In this document: positions 21,396 to 31,174 of the stretch, one piece after another
Position numbering within the stretch: position 1 is the first letter of the stretch
How the letters are laid out: every line of letters starts with the position of its first letter
Assembly: GCA_014803985.1 (NCBI GenBank)
Contig: JAAVAO010000042.1
Location: 26,094 to 90,093, forward strand
Direction: 5' to 3'
Length of the DNA stretch: 64,000 nt
Source of the DNA: Treponema sp.
GTDB lineage: Bacteria; Spirochaetota; Spirochaetia; Treponematales; Treponemataceae
Translations under genes and position numbers: made by a program
Notes under the pieces: generated by a model
The model's database searches: none
Told to the model about the DNA's origin: nothing
The model's input: the letters and a program-made list of their open reading frames with translations, nothing else

Positions 21396-22304
21396 ATGAA
21401 AAAGGTACAATTTTTTAGCGTTGCTATCATATTGGCAATTATCGCTATCTGCGGATGTTCTAATGATTCGGAGGAAGAAAACTCCGCAGCGAATGTCTCT
21501 CCCGTTGAACTTTCAGAAGAAACCGCAAAGGAAATTTTGGGAAGTAATTACTGGAACATGGAAAGCATCGAAATACCAGCGAATGTAATATCAATTTCAG
21601 AAAATGTTTTTTCACGCTCAGAATACAAATTAGTAAAAGGTGCTTGGTGGACTTGGATTACAACGAGTTCAAATATAAAAAAGATAACATTTCAAAAGGG
21701 AAGTCGCTTACGCAATATAGATAAGAAGGCATTTTATAAGTGCAAACTGGAATCCATTGAACTTCCTGAAGGCTTAGAAAAAATTGATAACTACGCTTTC
21801 TATAACTGCCCATTCAAGGAACTAAAAATACCAAAAAGCGTGACTTCTATTGGAGAGAGTGCATTCAGATATTGTTCAAGCCTTTCGAAAATAGTGATCC
21901 CAAACAGCGTGACTTCTATTAGAGAGAGTGCATTCAGATATTGTTCAAGCCTTTCGAAAATAGTGATCCCAAACAGCGTGACTTCCATTGGACATTATGC
22001 ATTCAGAAATTGTTCAAATCTTTCTGAAGTAGTTATTCCAAACAGCGTGACTTCTATTGGATATGAGGCATTCTCAGATTGTTCAAATCTTTTAGAAATA
22101 GTGATTCCAAATAGCGTGACCGTTATTGGAATACGTGCATTTTATGGATGTTCGAATCTCAAAAGCGCAGTATTTGAAAATCAAAATTGGTGTGGTATTA
22201 ACGATTACGGACAACATTTTGAAATTAATCCTAATATTTTTGAAAGCAAAGAAAAAACCGCAGACTGGTTAAAAATTGATGGTCATGGACTAGAGCGTTT
22301 ATAA
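21396..22304 (+). CDS. BspA-type leucine-rich repeat (LRR_5) lipoprotein
   Basis: RBS GGAGG, MKKVQFFSVAIILAIIAICGCS lipobox; repeated IPNSVTSIGxxAFxxCSNLxxIV. Confidence 0.88.
   Translation: MKKVQFFSVAIILAIIAICGCSNDSEEENSAANVSPVELSEETAKEILGSNYWNMESIEIPANVISISENVFSRSEYKLVKGAWWTWITTSSNIKKITFQKGSRLRNIDKKAFYKCKLESIELPEGLEKIDNYAFYNCPFKELKIPKSVTSIGESAFRYCSSLSKIVIPNSVTSIRESAFRYCSSLSKIVIPNSVTSIGHYAFRNCSNLSEVVIPNSVTSIGYEAFSDCSNLLEIVIPNSVTVIGIRAFYGCSNLKSAVFENQNWCGINDYGQHFEINPNIFESKEKTADWLKIDGHGLERL
21830..22174 (+). repeat. Five in-frame 69-bp tandem repeats (23 aa LRR units) in the BspA-like gene
   Basis: ccaaacagcgtgacttctattggagagagtgcattcagatattgttcaagcctttcgaaaatagtgat repeated; the first two copies are nearly identical. 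Confidence 0.85.
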
Positions 22305-22355
22305 TTTAAAACCAGTCTTAATTTTTTAATGCAAAAGAATTTTCTGATTCTACAG

Positions 22356-22392
22356 TTAAAGTGAGTGACTATAATTTTTGCACTCACTTTAA
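22356..22392. terminator. Perfect 12-bp stem hairpin downstream of the BspA-like gene (possible terminator, no clear U-tract)
   Basis: TTAAAGTGAGTG-actataatttttg-CACTCACTTTAA. Confidence 0.5.
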
Positions 22393-22515
22393 ATCAGTAT
22401 ATACGCAAGTTACTTTATTTCAAAAGGAATCTATAGTGAAATATGGAGCAAAAGAAGAGTACGCTCAACTTAGAATTGAAATGAATTTAAGGATTGAAAT
22501 AACTTTTCATTAAGT

Positions 22516-22606
22516 CAAGGGGGCGTTGCGGGGGTGTCCCCCGCTAGAAGGGGTAGCGTAAGACTGCGCAGCAGGCTGGAGCGAGGGGAAGGCTTTCCCC
22601 CCTCTT
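22516..22606. repeat. GC-rich intergenic repeat, family with 13557-13656
   Basis: GCGGGGGTGTCCCCCGC..AAGGGGTAGCG..GGAGCGAGGGGAAGGCTTTCCCC. Confidence 0.7.
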
Positions 22607-22812
22607 GTTTTACATTCTGCTCTAAAAACTGACCTGGACTTTCGTCACTGCACAATCAAGCCCCCCACCCTTCACTCCCTCAAAAAATCGTAAAACTAAA
22701 ACACCCGAAACAAAAATGTGCGCAAGCGTTTTATACACCTTGTTGCATTTTTAATTCTAGAGTATGATATACAAAATGCCGTACAACAAATAGACTATGG
22801 CATTTTGGGAAT

Positions 22813-23601
22813 ATGCGTATGGGGAAAAGCACAATTACGGGTGGTGTAGTCATTTCACTCAAGCCGCAGGGGGAAAACAACTCTCTCGTCTGCTGTTTTG
22901 CGGAAAATCTCGGAATAATTTATGCGTCAATGTATGGCGGCGCAAAAAGTCGTCTTCGCTCGCTTGTTTCTCCATGGAACAGCGGAACACTGTATCTTTC
23001 AGAAAGCTCCCGTGCAAAAATGCTAAAAATAAGCGACTTTGATGTAAAAAAATACCATCTTTCATTCCGTGAAAATCTTTTGAAAGGGTTTGCCGCCTCC
23101 CTCGCCGCAGAACTCATCATAAAAACAAAATGTGCGGGAAACCACGAAAACGCATGGCTATTTTTCAACGGATTTCTTGACGGATTGGAGTTGTGCGCCG
23201 ACGAAGAGCAAATCTCAAGCGGCTTGATACGATTTTTATGGCGTTTTTTAGATCTTTTGGGGGTTCGCCCTGACGCTTTAAAATGCTCGCATTGCGGAAA
23301 AGATTTTTTGACTAATATATCGTATAATAATGAGTCATATCTTTCTTGTGGTGCGCTATACAACGCAAGCGAAAACATTTTTTTATGTTCTGAATGCGCC
23401 TCAAAAGAATCGGGATTTTTTTTGAATCATGAGGCAATCAGATACTTGGCGGCAGTTTCTCTACTGCTTCCGCAGGAATCGCGTCTTATTCCATTGAGCG
23501 AAGAAACCCGCGGAAAACTAAAGCAGTTTTTATTTTTTTTGATTGAAAACGCATCTGGTTCGCATTTAAAAACGCTTGAAACAGGAATGGGGATTTTATG
23601 A
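22813..23601 (+). CDS. recO: DNA repair protein RecO
   Basis: GGVVISLKPQGENNSLVCCFAENLGIIYASMYGGAKSRLRS...LLGVRPDALKCSHCGKDF. Confidence 0.8.
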   Translation: MRMGKSTITGGVVISLKPQGENNSLVCCFAENLGIIYASMYGGAKSRLRSLVSPWNSGTLYLSESSRAKMLKISDFDVKKYHLSFRENLLKGFAASLAAELIIKTKCAGNHENAWLFFNGFLDGLELCADEEQISSGLIRFLWRFLDLLGVRPDALKCSHCGKDFLTNISYNNESYLSCGALYNASENIFLCSECASKESGFFLNHEAIRYLAAVSLLLPQESRLIPLSEETRGKLKQFLFFLIENASGSHLKTLETGMGIL

Positions 23602-24968
23602 GAGCAGTTGAAATAATTATGAAAAAACGCGGAACATTTATCCGCGATGAAAACGGAAAGCACATCTTAACGGGAAACACAACGTTAAGCAACGAAGAGA
23701 TAAAATGTATTGTTGAAGGATATGTAAACGGCGAAATTCCTGACTATCAAATGTCCGCCCTGCTGATGGCAATATACTTCAACGGAATGACATTCGAGGA
23801 AACCGCCGCACTTACAGAATGTATGCTGCATTCGGGAGATGTGATTTCATTAAAAAGCGACTATCTAAAAGGTCCATTTGTTGACAAGCACTCAACGGGT
23901 GGCGTTGGAGACAAAATCTCTCTTCCGCTCGCACCGATTGTCGCCTCTTGTGGCGTAAAAGTGCCAATGATGAGCGGGCGCGCGCTTGGACACACTGGTG
24001 GAACTCTAGACAAACTGGACTCCATAAAAGGATACCGCACAACAGTATCTGCAGACGAATTTTGCGCGATAATCTCAAAAAATGGTTATGCAATGACAGG
24101 TCAAACAGAAAAAATTGCACCGGCAGACAGATTGTTATACGCCTTGCGAGATGTTACAGGAACGGTGGAATCAGTGCCGCTCATAACCGCCAGCATCCTT
24201 TCAAAAAAAATTGCAGAAGGAAGCGACTCCCTTGTGTTTGATGTAAAATGTGGAAGCGGTGCATTTATGAAAAGCCTTTCAGACGCAAAAACGCTCGCCT
24301 CCTCCCTTGTAAAAACCGCAAATGCAATGGGAAAAAAGGCATCCGCGCTCATAACCGCCATGGACACCCCTCTAGGACTAAAAATCGGAAATTTTCTTGA
24401 AATTGAAGAAACCCTTGACTGTCTGAGAGGAGAAGGACCTACAGACGTTATGGAAGAAACCTACGCACTGGGAGCGGAAATGCTTATTTTGGGCGAAAAG
24501 GCATCTTCAAAGGAAGAGGCTCTCGAAAAATGCAAAGCGGCAGTCGAATCCGGGCAGGCGTTAAAAAAATTCCTTGAAAACGTTGAAGCACAAGGGGGCT
24601 CTTCAAGAAAATTACTGGAAGAAGAAGGAAAACGCCGCTCTCCTTTTTCGGAAAAGCTCTATGCAGAGGACGATGGATATATTTTTATCGAAGCATATAA
24701 CACAGGTCTTGCAGGAGTAACGCTGGGAGTCGGGCGAAACAAAACCACAGACACTGTATGCGCAGAATCAGGAATCATCCTGCATAAAAAAAGTGGAGAT
24801 TATGTAAAAAAAGGTGACGCACTTATGGAACTCTTCGGAAAAAATGAAGAATGCCTGCCAGAAGCAAAGAAGCAACTTCTCCGTGCAATAACATATTCAA
24901 AAAGTCCCATTGAAAAAACGCCGCTCATAATCCATGAAATGAAAAACGAAACAAGACAAGGAAAATAA
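23598..24968 (+). CDS. pdp: Pyrimidine-nucleoside / thymidine phosphorylase
   Basis: VNGEIPDYQMSALLMAIYFNGMTFEETAALTECML...VDKHSTGGVGDKISLPLAPIVASCGVKVPMMSGRALGHTGGTLDKLDSI. Confidence 0.95.
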   Translation: MRAVEIIMKKRGTFIRDENGKHILTGNTTLSNEEIKCIVEGYVNGEIPDYQMSALLMAIYFNGMTFEETAALTECMLHSGDVISLKSDYLKGPFVDKHSTGGVGDKISLPLAPIVASCGVKVPMMSGRALGHTGGTLDKLDSIKGYRTTVSADEFCAIISKNGYAMTGQTEKIAPADRLLYALRDVTGTVESVPLITASILSKKIAEGSDSLVFDVKCGSGAFMKSLSDAKTLASSLVKTANAMGKKASALITAMDTPLGLKIGNFLEIEETLDCLRGEGPTDVMEETYALGAEMLILGEKASSKEEALEKCKAAVESGQALKKFLENVEAQGGSSRKLLEEEGKRRSPFSEKLYAEDDGYIFIEAYNTGLAGVTLGVGRNKTTDTVCAESGIILHKKSGDYVKKGDALMELFGKNEECLPEAKKQLLRAITYSKSPIEKTPLIIHEMKNETRQGK

Positions 24969-24970
24969 AA

Positions 24971-27127
24971 TTGAAAAAGCATATCAAAAAAAACGCTGAA
25001 AATAAAACAGTACAAGCAATTTCAAAAAAATACGGAATCAGTCTGCTCGAATCCGCAATTTTCGCACGACGTAAAATCACAGCAGGAAACGATATACTGT
25101 ACTACTTGGAAAACGACACGAGGTTTTTGCATCAGCCATTCTGTTTTAATGCTATGGAAGACGCAGTTGAACGCATACATCAAGCCATTGAAGAAAATGA
25201 AAAAATATTGATTTTTGGCGACAAGGATGTGGATGGAATCTCTGCAACCGCCATTTTATACACCTATCTAAAAAAGCGCGGAGCAGACGTTCAATGGAGG
25301 CTGCCAGTCGGAGAAGATGCCTACGGGCTTTCCATTGACGCAGTAAATGATCTTGCACAGTATGCAGGGGAAAGTGGCGCACTAATAATTACAGTGGACT
25401 GTGGAATTTCAAATTATGTTGAAATTCAGAGGGCAAATGAACTTGGAATTGACACAATAATAACGGATCACCACAACCCGCCTGAAACTGTTCCCGATGC
25501 AATTATAATCTTAAACCCCAAAATGGATAATTCGGGCTACCCGTACAAAGATATATCGGGAGCGGCACTCGCCTATAAATTAGTTTCAGCACTGCGCTTT
25601 AGTTCATTTCAACTATATAACCAGGACTTTTGTCTCATGACAGTCACAAAGCAGGACGAAGCATATATTATCGATTGTTTAAAAATACGAAATCTTGTAA
25701 AAAAATCACAAATAAGCGTAGTGATAGACGAAAAAATCCGTTCAATTTATGACACCCCGCTACTCAACTTCCTTTCAGGGCAACAAATTCTCGTTTGGGA
25801 CGAAAAATCAGTCAAATCCATGCTCAAAGAACTATTTGGCTCGAGCATTGACTTTCAAATGATGGATATGCGACCAAAAATCGCACATATAATTCCCGCA
25901 GTAAACAACAAAGCCCTTTCAGACATAAAAAACCTTTCAAAAATCGCACGATATTCTGAAAAACCAGTCAAAGAAATCGATGGGTTTTACAATCTTTTTG
26001 TGACTTTTGCAGAAAAATCGGCGACCAGTGCAAATCCACAATACAAGAATGAGCAAAATGATGACTTGCAACTAGTGGCGATTGCCGCCCTTGCAGACAT
26101 TATGCCCCTAAAAGATGAAAATCGAATTTTTGTAAAAGAGGGATTGAATCTTATAAACAACGGAAAAATCAGAAAGGGGCTTGCAGAATTGATCGCACGC
26201 AGCGATCTTCAAGGACGAAGAATTTCATCGACGGATCTTTCATGGAAAATCATCCCTTCTTTAAACGCTGCGGGCAGACTGGGAAAATCAAATCTTTCAC
26301 TAGAACTTTTGATTTCAGAAAACCCAATTGAAAGGAACCAAAAAGCAGACATAATAAAAGACTTGAACGCACAGCGAAAAATATATCTTTCGGACGCAGA
26401 ATTTTTCACGGCAAAACAAGCAGAAGATTCATTCAAAAAATACAATGAAAAATTGTGCATTGTGTACGACGAGCGGATTTTCAAAGGAATAACAGGTCTT
26501 TTGGCAAACTATCTTGTTTCAAAATACGAAGTGCCTGCAATCGCAATCAGTTTTTCTGAAGACAAAACCATTGCATCAGGTTCAATGCGCACCTGCCGCT
26601 CCCTCATTGCAACAGACTTTCTTGACAAATTCGGAGAAGGATTCTTCATAAACCACGGCGGACACAATGCAGCAGCAGGCTTTTCGTTCACTGCAGAAAA
26701 ACTGGATGCATTTCTTGAAAAAGCGCAGACAATTATAAGCGGCGAAACGCTGGAAGAAAAAGACGGAGCGATTATCGAAATTGATGCAGAGCTTCCAAGC
26801 GAATATATAACGCCTGAAATTCTAAAGACCATCGACAAATTCGAGCCGTTTGGCGAGGAAAACCCTGAAATTATATTTTTCTCAAAAAATCTCTCGATCA
26901 ATAACGCAATTATCACAGGAAAAACAGAGCGGCAACACTTAAAGCTCATCCTTAACTGCGGAAAGTATAAATTTCCTGCAATGTATTGGGGGGAGGCAGA
27001 ACGGCTCGGCCGCGATTTTTCCAGCACAGACAAACTGGACATTCTATATAAAATCGAAAGAAACTATTACAACGGCAACTGCACCCCTCAAATGATAATT
27101 ATAGATGCAGAACCAGCCAAAAATTGA
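24971..27127 (+). CDS. recJ: Single-stranded-DNA-specific exonuclease RecJ
   Basis: TTG start; IFGDKDVDGISATAILYTYLKKRGADVQWRLP, ITVDCGISN, IITDHHNPPE, INHGGHNAAAGFS. Confidence 0.93.
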   Translation: MKKHIKKNAENKTVQAISKKYGISLLESAIFARRKITAGNDILYYLENDTRFLHQPFCFNAMEDAVERIHQAIEENEKILIFGDKDVDGISATAILYTYLKKRGADVQWRLPVGEDAYGLSIDAVNDLAQYAGESGALIITVDCGISNYVEIQRANELGIDTIITDHHNPPETVPDAIIILNPKMDNSGYPYKDISGAALAYKLVSALRFSSFQLYNQDFCLMTVTKQDEAYIIDCLKIRNLVKKSQISVVIDEKIRSIYDTPLLNFLSGQQILVWDEKSVKSMLKELFGSSIDFQMMDMRPKIAHIIPAVNNKALSDIKNLSKIARYSEKPVKEIDGFYNLFVTFAEKSATSANPQYKNEQNDDLQLVAIAALADIMPLKDENRIFVKEGLNLINNGKIRKGLAELIARSDLQGRRISSTDLSWKIIPSLNAAGRLGKSNLSLELLISENPIERNQKADIIKDLNAQRKIYLSDAEFFTAKQAEDSFKKYNEKLCIVYDERIFKGITGLLANYLVSKYEVPAIAISFSEDKTIASGSMRTCRSLIATDFLDKFGEGFFINHGGHNAAAGFSFTAEKLDAFLEKAQTIISGETLEEKDGAIIEIDAELPSEYITPEILKTIDKFEPFGEENPEIIFFSKNLSINNAIITGKTERQHLKLILNCGKYKFPAMYWGEAERLGRDFSSTDKLDILYKIERNYYNGNCTPQMIIIDAEPAKN

Positions 27128-27343
27128 AAACCGCAGTAAAATAGTATTGAGTCAAAATCTGGAAGAAAGAAAAAAGATGGGAGGGGGGTATCTCTCTTCA
27201 GAATGTTACATAACTATAAGCCCCTTGCTTTGAACATGTTTTACGACATACGACAAAATGTCGAATTTTTTGGAGGGAGTATGATGTTTTACTGTAGTGA
27301 TTTGCGGATGTTGTCGAGTACAAAAGATCATAAATGAAGAATC

Positions 27344-28390
27344 TTATAAAGGCAATGAAATTTTGAGTGCATTGAAGAATTCTCGTATGTTTATTCCAAA
27401 ACAACGTAATACATATCCAGTTTTTGCCAATATATCTTGGCAGTTGTCATAATTTGTCAGAATATGTGCCTCTATATAATAACATAACGCAATTATAACA
27501 AAGATGATACATTTTCTGAAAATCGTTCGCGCAGGAAATTTGCAGGAAAAAGCAAAGGCGAAACTTGCAATTAGACAGATTGATGAAAAAATCCAGAAAT
27601 TTTCTGCCAGCAGAGTACACGTCAGAATTGTTAATACAACCATCAAAATAGATACAATTTTCTGCGAACTTTGATTTTTCACAAAGGACAAGACGATAAT
27701 TTTCAATATAATGTACAACGCAAGAAACAGTGCGACAAAAATATTTCTTGCAATTCTCAATTTTGGAGAAATAGTTTGAATTATTTTTATTTTTATCAAA
27801 CAACTGCCGAGTTCATCCGTCATCTTAACGATACGAGGCATATCACTTTGATAATTTTTATTTGAAATGTGCAACACATTGCCGAGCAGTTCAGGTTTTA
27901 GAGCAATGACAACGGCAGAAAAAAACAAAAGCCCCGCCAAAATATCTGCTACATGGATAAAAAAATACCTCGTTTTGTCACGAGATTTCCGCCCGTTATT
28001 CTTATGTTGAAATTCTGCATTGTCTGATTTTGCCTTTGTTTCATTGGAAGACTCCGTTTCCGTATGTTGTGGATCTCCAGTCTCTGCAGTGGTGTCGGAG
28101 AAATCAGTTTCACGGTTTTCTGATTGCGTAAAATCTGTTTTTTCGGTTGAATCATTTGAATTTGGATTTGCATTGAAATTCGTTTCTTTTTTCGGACGTT
28201 TGAAATTGCTTTTGAATGAACGAAATATGTCCATCGTTTTTTTTCTTATATCCGCAAAGGAGCTTTTAATATACAGTTTCGTTTTCGTGGCAGCTTTTGC
28301 AATTTTATTCCCAACCGTTTTCACTGCATTCTGCACACACCTTCCAATCCGTTTAAAACAGTCCTTCATTTTATAAAAAAAAGAAGTCAT
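27344..28390 (-). CDS. Predicted membrane protein, unknown function
   Basis: Several hydrophobic segments in the C-terminal half; low-complexity N/E/T-rich N-terminal half. Confidence 0.55.
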   Translation of the reverse strand: MTSFFYKMKDCFKRIGRCVQNAVKTVGNKIAKAATKTKLYIKSSFADIRKKTMDIFRSFKSNFKRPKKETNFNANPNSNDSTEKTDFTQSENRETDFSDTTAETGDPQHTETESSNETKAKSDNAEFQHKNNGRKSRDKTRYFFIHVADILAGLLFFSAVVIALKPELLGNVLHISNKNYQSDMPRIVKMTDELGSCLIKIKIIQTISPKLRIARNIFVALFLALYIILKIIVLSFVKNQSSQKIVSILMVVLTILTCTLLAENFWIFSSICLIASFAFAFSCKFPARTIFRKCIIFVIIALCYYIEAHILTNYDNCQDILAKTGYVLRCFGINIREFFNALKISLPL

Positions 28391-28617
28391 ATAATCCTCA
28401 TAAAAAGTCAAAAACGATTTTCAAAATCCGAAAAAAGTTCTTTAATTATATCATAAAAAATTGATTCTATGAAATAAATTTTCATCACAAATGCGACCAA
28501 TTGCCTTGCTACACAATCTTTAACGTTAAATATCCTTAAAAAATGCTTCATGCCACGAAAAATCATAAGAATCCGTGTCATATCACCGATTTTATTTTTT
28601 CGAACGCATTTTTATTA

Positions 28618-28705
28618 TGCTTCGCTCCGTTTGCATGATAAGAAGAAATTATTTTAATCATTGCTTGTGCGACTTGAGCATCCCTTGTACGCACCCCGCA
28701 AAAGA
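28618..28705. repeat. Dispersed intergenic repeat (pair with 31826-31908)
   Basis: tatgcttcgctccgtttgcatgataagaagaaattattttaatcattgcttgtgcgacttgagcatcccttg. Confidence 0.65.
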
Positions 28706-28729
28706 ATGTCGCAAAATCAGTTTGAATTC

Positions 28730-29074
28730 TCAAGCACTGTTTTTTCGGTAAGCGAGACTGAGTTTGTGGATCATTTCAATGACGGGCGCACGAACTTCGG
28801 GTGGCAGAGATTCCAGTTCGGCAGTGATACTTTTATACTTTTCAGCAATGATCGTTTTGTCGGCATTTTCAGGCGCGACTGTTCCATACAACAGATATTC
28901 AATAGAAACATGCAGCGTCTTTGCGATGCTCAGCGCGGTGTCTGCGCCTGGCATGCTGTCGCGCTCCAAACCAAGCCCAATTCCCGAATAGGAAATGTTG
29001 GCTTTATATGCAAGTTCTTTGCGAGAAATTCCCTGATATTCCATTTCTTTTTCTACATTTGCCCAAAAGCCCAT
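28730..29074 (-). CDS. XRE-family HTH regulator
   Basis: MEYQGISRKELAYKANISYSGIGLGLERDSMPGADTALSIAKTLHVSIEYLLYG. Confidence 0.87.
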   Translation of the reverse strand: MGFWANVEKEMEYQGISRKELAYKANISYSGIGLGLERDSMPGADTALSIAKTLHVSIEYLLYGTVAPENADKTIIAEKYKSITAELESLPPEVRAPVIEMIHKLSLAYRKNSA

Positions 29075-29084
29075 ACAACAATGA

Positions 29085-29150
29085 TACTACTATAGTTGCA
29101 TTTCCTTTATATTTTCGCTACTATTGTATTTATATGCTACTACAGTAGTA
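29085..29150. promoter_or_regulatory. Putative operator cluster (TACTAC-N-GTAGTA type) between the divergent XRE gene and acyltransferase
   Basis: TACTAC-T-ATAGTT at 29085, TACTAT-T-GTATTT at 29119, perfect TACTAC-A-GTAGTA at 29138. Confidence 0.5.
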
Positions 29151-29160
29151 AAAAACAACA

Positions 29161-30357
29161 ATGGTAACGGAGAAAATTATGGAAACTCAAAACCAAAAGC
29201 CACTTATCGGGCGCGAAACGTCGCGCAGGATTACGTCGCTGCGCTTTCTGCTGGCGGTGTTCGTCGTATTTATTCACAACAACTTCACGGCGAAAAGCGT
29301 CGCCGAAATATTTCAGGATACTGGCGTGCAGACGGCGTTCTGTCAAAATGCGTTTGGAAAATGGACGCAGCTGTTCATTTCGGACGGAATCGCGCGGTGC
29401 ACCGTGCCGCTGTTCTTTCTGTTCGCGGCATATCTTGCGGCACGAAAAGACGATTCGTATCCTGTCATGCTGCGCAAAAAGGCGAAGTCGCTCGTGTTGC
29501 CGTTCGTGCTGTGGACAGGATTGTACGTGTTTTTTTACGGCGGAATCAAACTGCTCGTCCTGCGGATTGCGCCGCAGTTCATTTTGAATCCAAACAAAAC
29601 GGTGCTTTCATGGACGACGGCGGACTGGCTGCATAAAATCCTCGGCTACAATGCCGAAAAGATAGATCCAGGGCTGCAAAATTTTCCGTCCAGCCTGCCG
29701 GAATTGACCGTGCAGTTTTGGTTCGTGCGCGACCTTTTGATTCTGTTCGCCCTTTCCCCGATTCTTCGGTGGTTCATCAGGAAGTTTCCGGCAGGTTTCC
29801 CTGCGCTTGTCTGCGTGCCGTTTTTTGCCGACGTTCCCGGCGTTTTGTTCGTGCGGACGGACGCACTGCTGTTCTTTTGCCTCGGCACATACTGGGGAAT
29901 ATATGACATTCCGCTGTTTGAGCAAATAGACCGAATCAGCTGGGCGGAAGTTGCCGTGCTGTTCGCACTCACGTTTGTGTTTGGTAATATGTTTGACGGA
30001 GAGAAAAATGTGATGAGACAGTTCATGGTGATTTTTTCGTGCGTCCTTATGCTGAAATGCTCCGCGCTCATCGAGCGGAACGAACGGGCGTTCGCAACGG
30101 CGGAATACCTTGCGCCCATGTCGTTCTGGCTGTTTGCCGTCCACAATCCTTTGTTGAACGGATTTTTGGTAAAACTGTGGTTGCACTTTTTCCCGATGAC
30201 GACACCAGCGCGATGTCTTGCTGAATATTTTTGCGTGAATATTTTGACTGTCGTGCTTGGCACGGCAAGCGGGCTTTTGTTGCGGAAAATTTGTCCGCCG
30301 CTTTTTTCAGTCCTCAACGGCGGCAGGAAAGAGAGCAATGGTGCTTCACAAATGTAA
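29161..30357 (+). CDS. Acyltransferase family 3 membrane protein
   Basis: RITSLRFLLAVFVVFIHNNF...FFLFAAYLAARK...WFVRDLLILFALSPILRWF, multiple TM segments. Confidence 0.8.
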   Translation: MVTEKIMETQNQKPLIGRETSRRITSLRFLLAVFVVFIHNNFTAKSVAEIFQDTGVQTAFCQNAFGKWTQLFISDGIARCTVPLFFLFAAYLAARKDDSYPVMLRKKAKSLVLPFVLWTGLYVFFYGGIKLLVLRIAPQFILNPNKTVLSWTTADWLHKILGYNAEKIDPGLQNFPSSLPELTVQFWFVRDLLILFALSPILRWFIRKFPAGFPALVCVPFFADVPGVLFVRTDALLFFCLGTYWGIYDIPLFEQIDRISWAEVAVLFALTFVFGNMFDGEKNVMRQFMVIFSCVLMLKCSALIERNERAFATAEYLAPMSFWLFAVHNPLLNGFLVKLWLHFFPMTTPARCLAEYFCVNILTVVLGTASGLLLRKICPPLFSVLNGGRKESNGASQM

Positions 30358-30558
30358 TTTATTCGCCCCATATCACAATGACAACCCACTAGGTCCGTTT
30401 TACAAACACGTTTATTCAGTGCCATTTTCGCTTGAAACTTCGCGCTACACACTTGTTGCAAAAGCACTTCGCTACAAAATGACGTTTTCAAAATCCTCGA
30501 AAACTGATATTTTCTGCGATGTTGAAAATCAACGGAAAATAAATACTGAAAAACTGAT

Positions 30559-30861
30559 TCATCTTCCGTCACCAAACAAATCCGCGTGAGACCCCGTTCG
30601 CGTCAGTTCCAACACAAGCATGTCATCTTTTTTCTGATAAATCAGAAGCTAGTCGCCCTCAATATGCAATTCGCGGTGATTTTTCCAGTTGCCTTTCAAC
30701 TCGTGGTCGCACAACGATTCTGGCAGTTCAAGATCTTTCGAGAGCATTCTGATAATATCGTCAAGTTTATTGATTTTCTGTCCACGACGAACGGCTCGCT
30801 TGTATTCTTTTTTGAATCGTGCTGTCCAAACAGTCTTGTATTTATCTGCAATGTCGTTCAT
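30559..30861 (-). pseudogene. YafQ/RelE-type mRNA interferase toxin interrupted by an in-frame TAG
   Basis: MNDIADKYKTVWTARFKKEYKRAVRRGQKINKLDDII...HELKGNWKNHRELHIEGD[TAG]LLIYQKKDDMLVLELTRTGSHADLFGDGR; stop codon sits at 30649-30651. Confidence 0.8.
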
Positions 30862-31031
30862 CTTTTCAACTTCGCAAGGGCGTCTTCAACGCTGTCATAC
30901 ACCTTCACCTTGTGCAAGTTTTTGAGTATTTTGTCGCCTTCCTTCATCGCGCGGATCGTGGTGCGGTTCGGCTTGTCAAGCCCGATTCTGAACGGAATTT
31001 CGCCCTCTCGCAAGACGGTTTTCGTGAACAT
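30858..31031 (-). pseudogene. RelB/DinJ-type antitoxin remnant lacking its N-terminus
   Basis: MFTKTVLREGEIPFRIGLDKPNRTTIRAMKEGDKILKNLHKVKVYDSVEDALAKLKR*; upstream in-frame codons FCDQIGISISGLFT have no start before a TAA; stop overlaps toxin ATG. Confidence 0.65.
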
Positions 31032-31174
31032 TGTAAAAAGCCCAGAAATAGAAATCCCAATCTGGTCGCAGAAATCCGACTGGCTTTACGATTCGCCATG
31101 CTTCGGGAAAAACAATCGTAAAAGATTTTACAATAAAACTTGTTTTTCCGCTCCTGACATGCTATACTCATCGC

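Noticed and set aside
22436-22513. Short frame VKYGAKEEYAQLRIEMNLRIEITFH
   Set aside because: 25 aa, no clear RBS, no recognisable family; possibly a gene remnant but unsupported.
27198-27343. Possible small leader peptide or regulatory RNA (ggaggga gtATGATG...)
   Set aside because: Only ~17 codons; structure and function cannot be supported from the sequence alone.
29608-30575. Long minus-strand ORFs (192 and 309 aa)
   Set aside because: Antisense to the GC-rich acyltransferase gene; GC-rich genes generate long spurious antisense frames.
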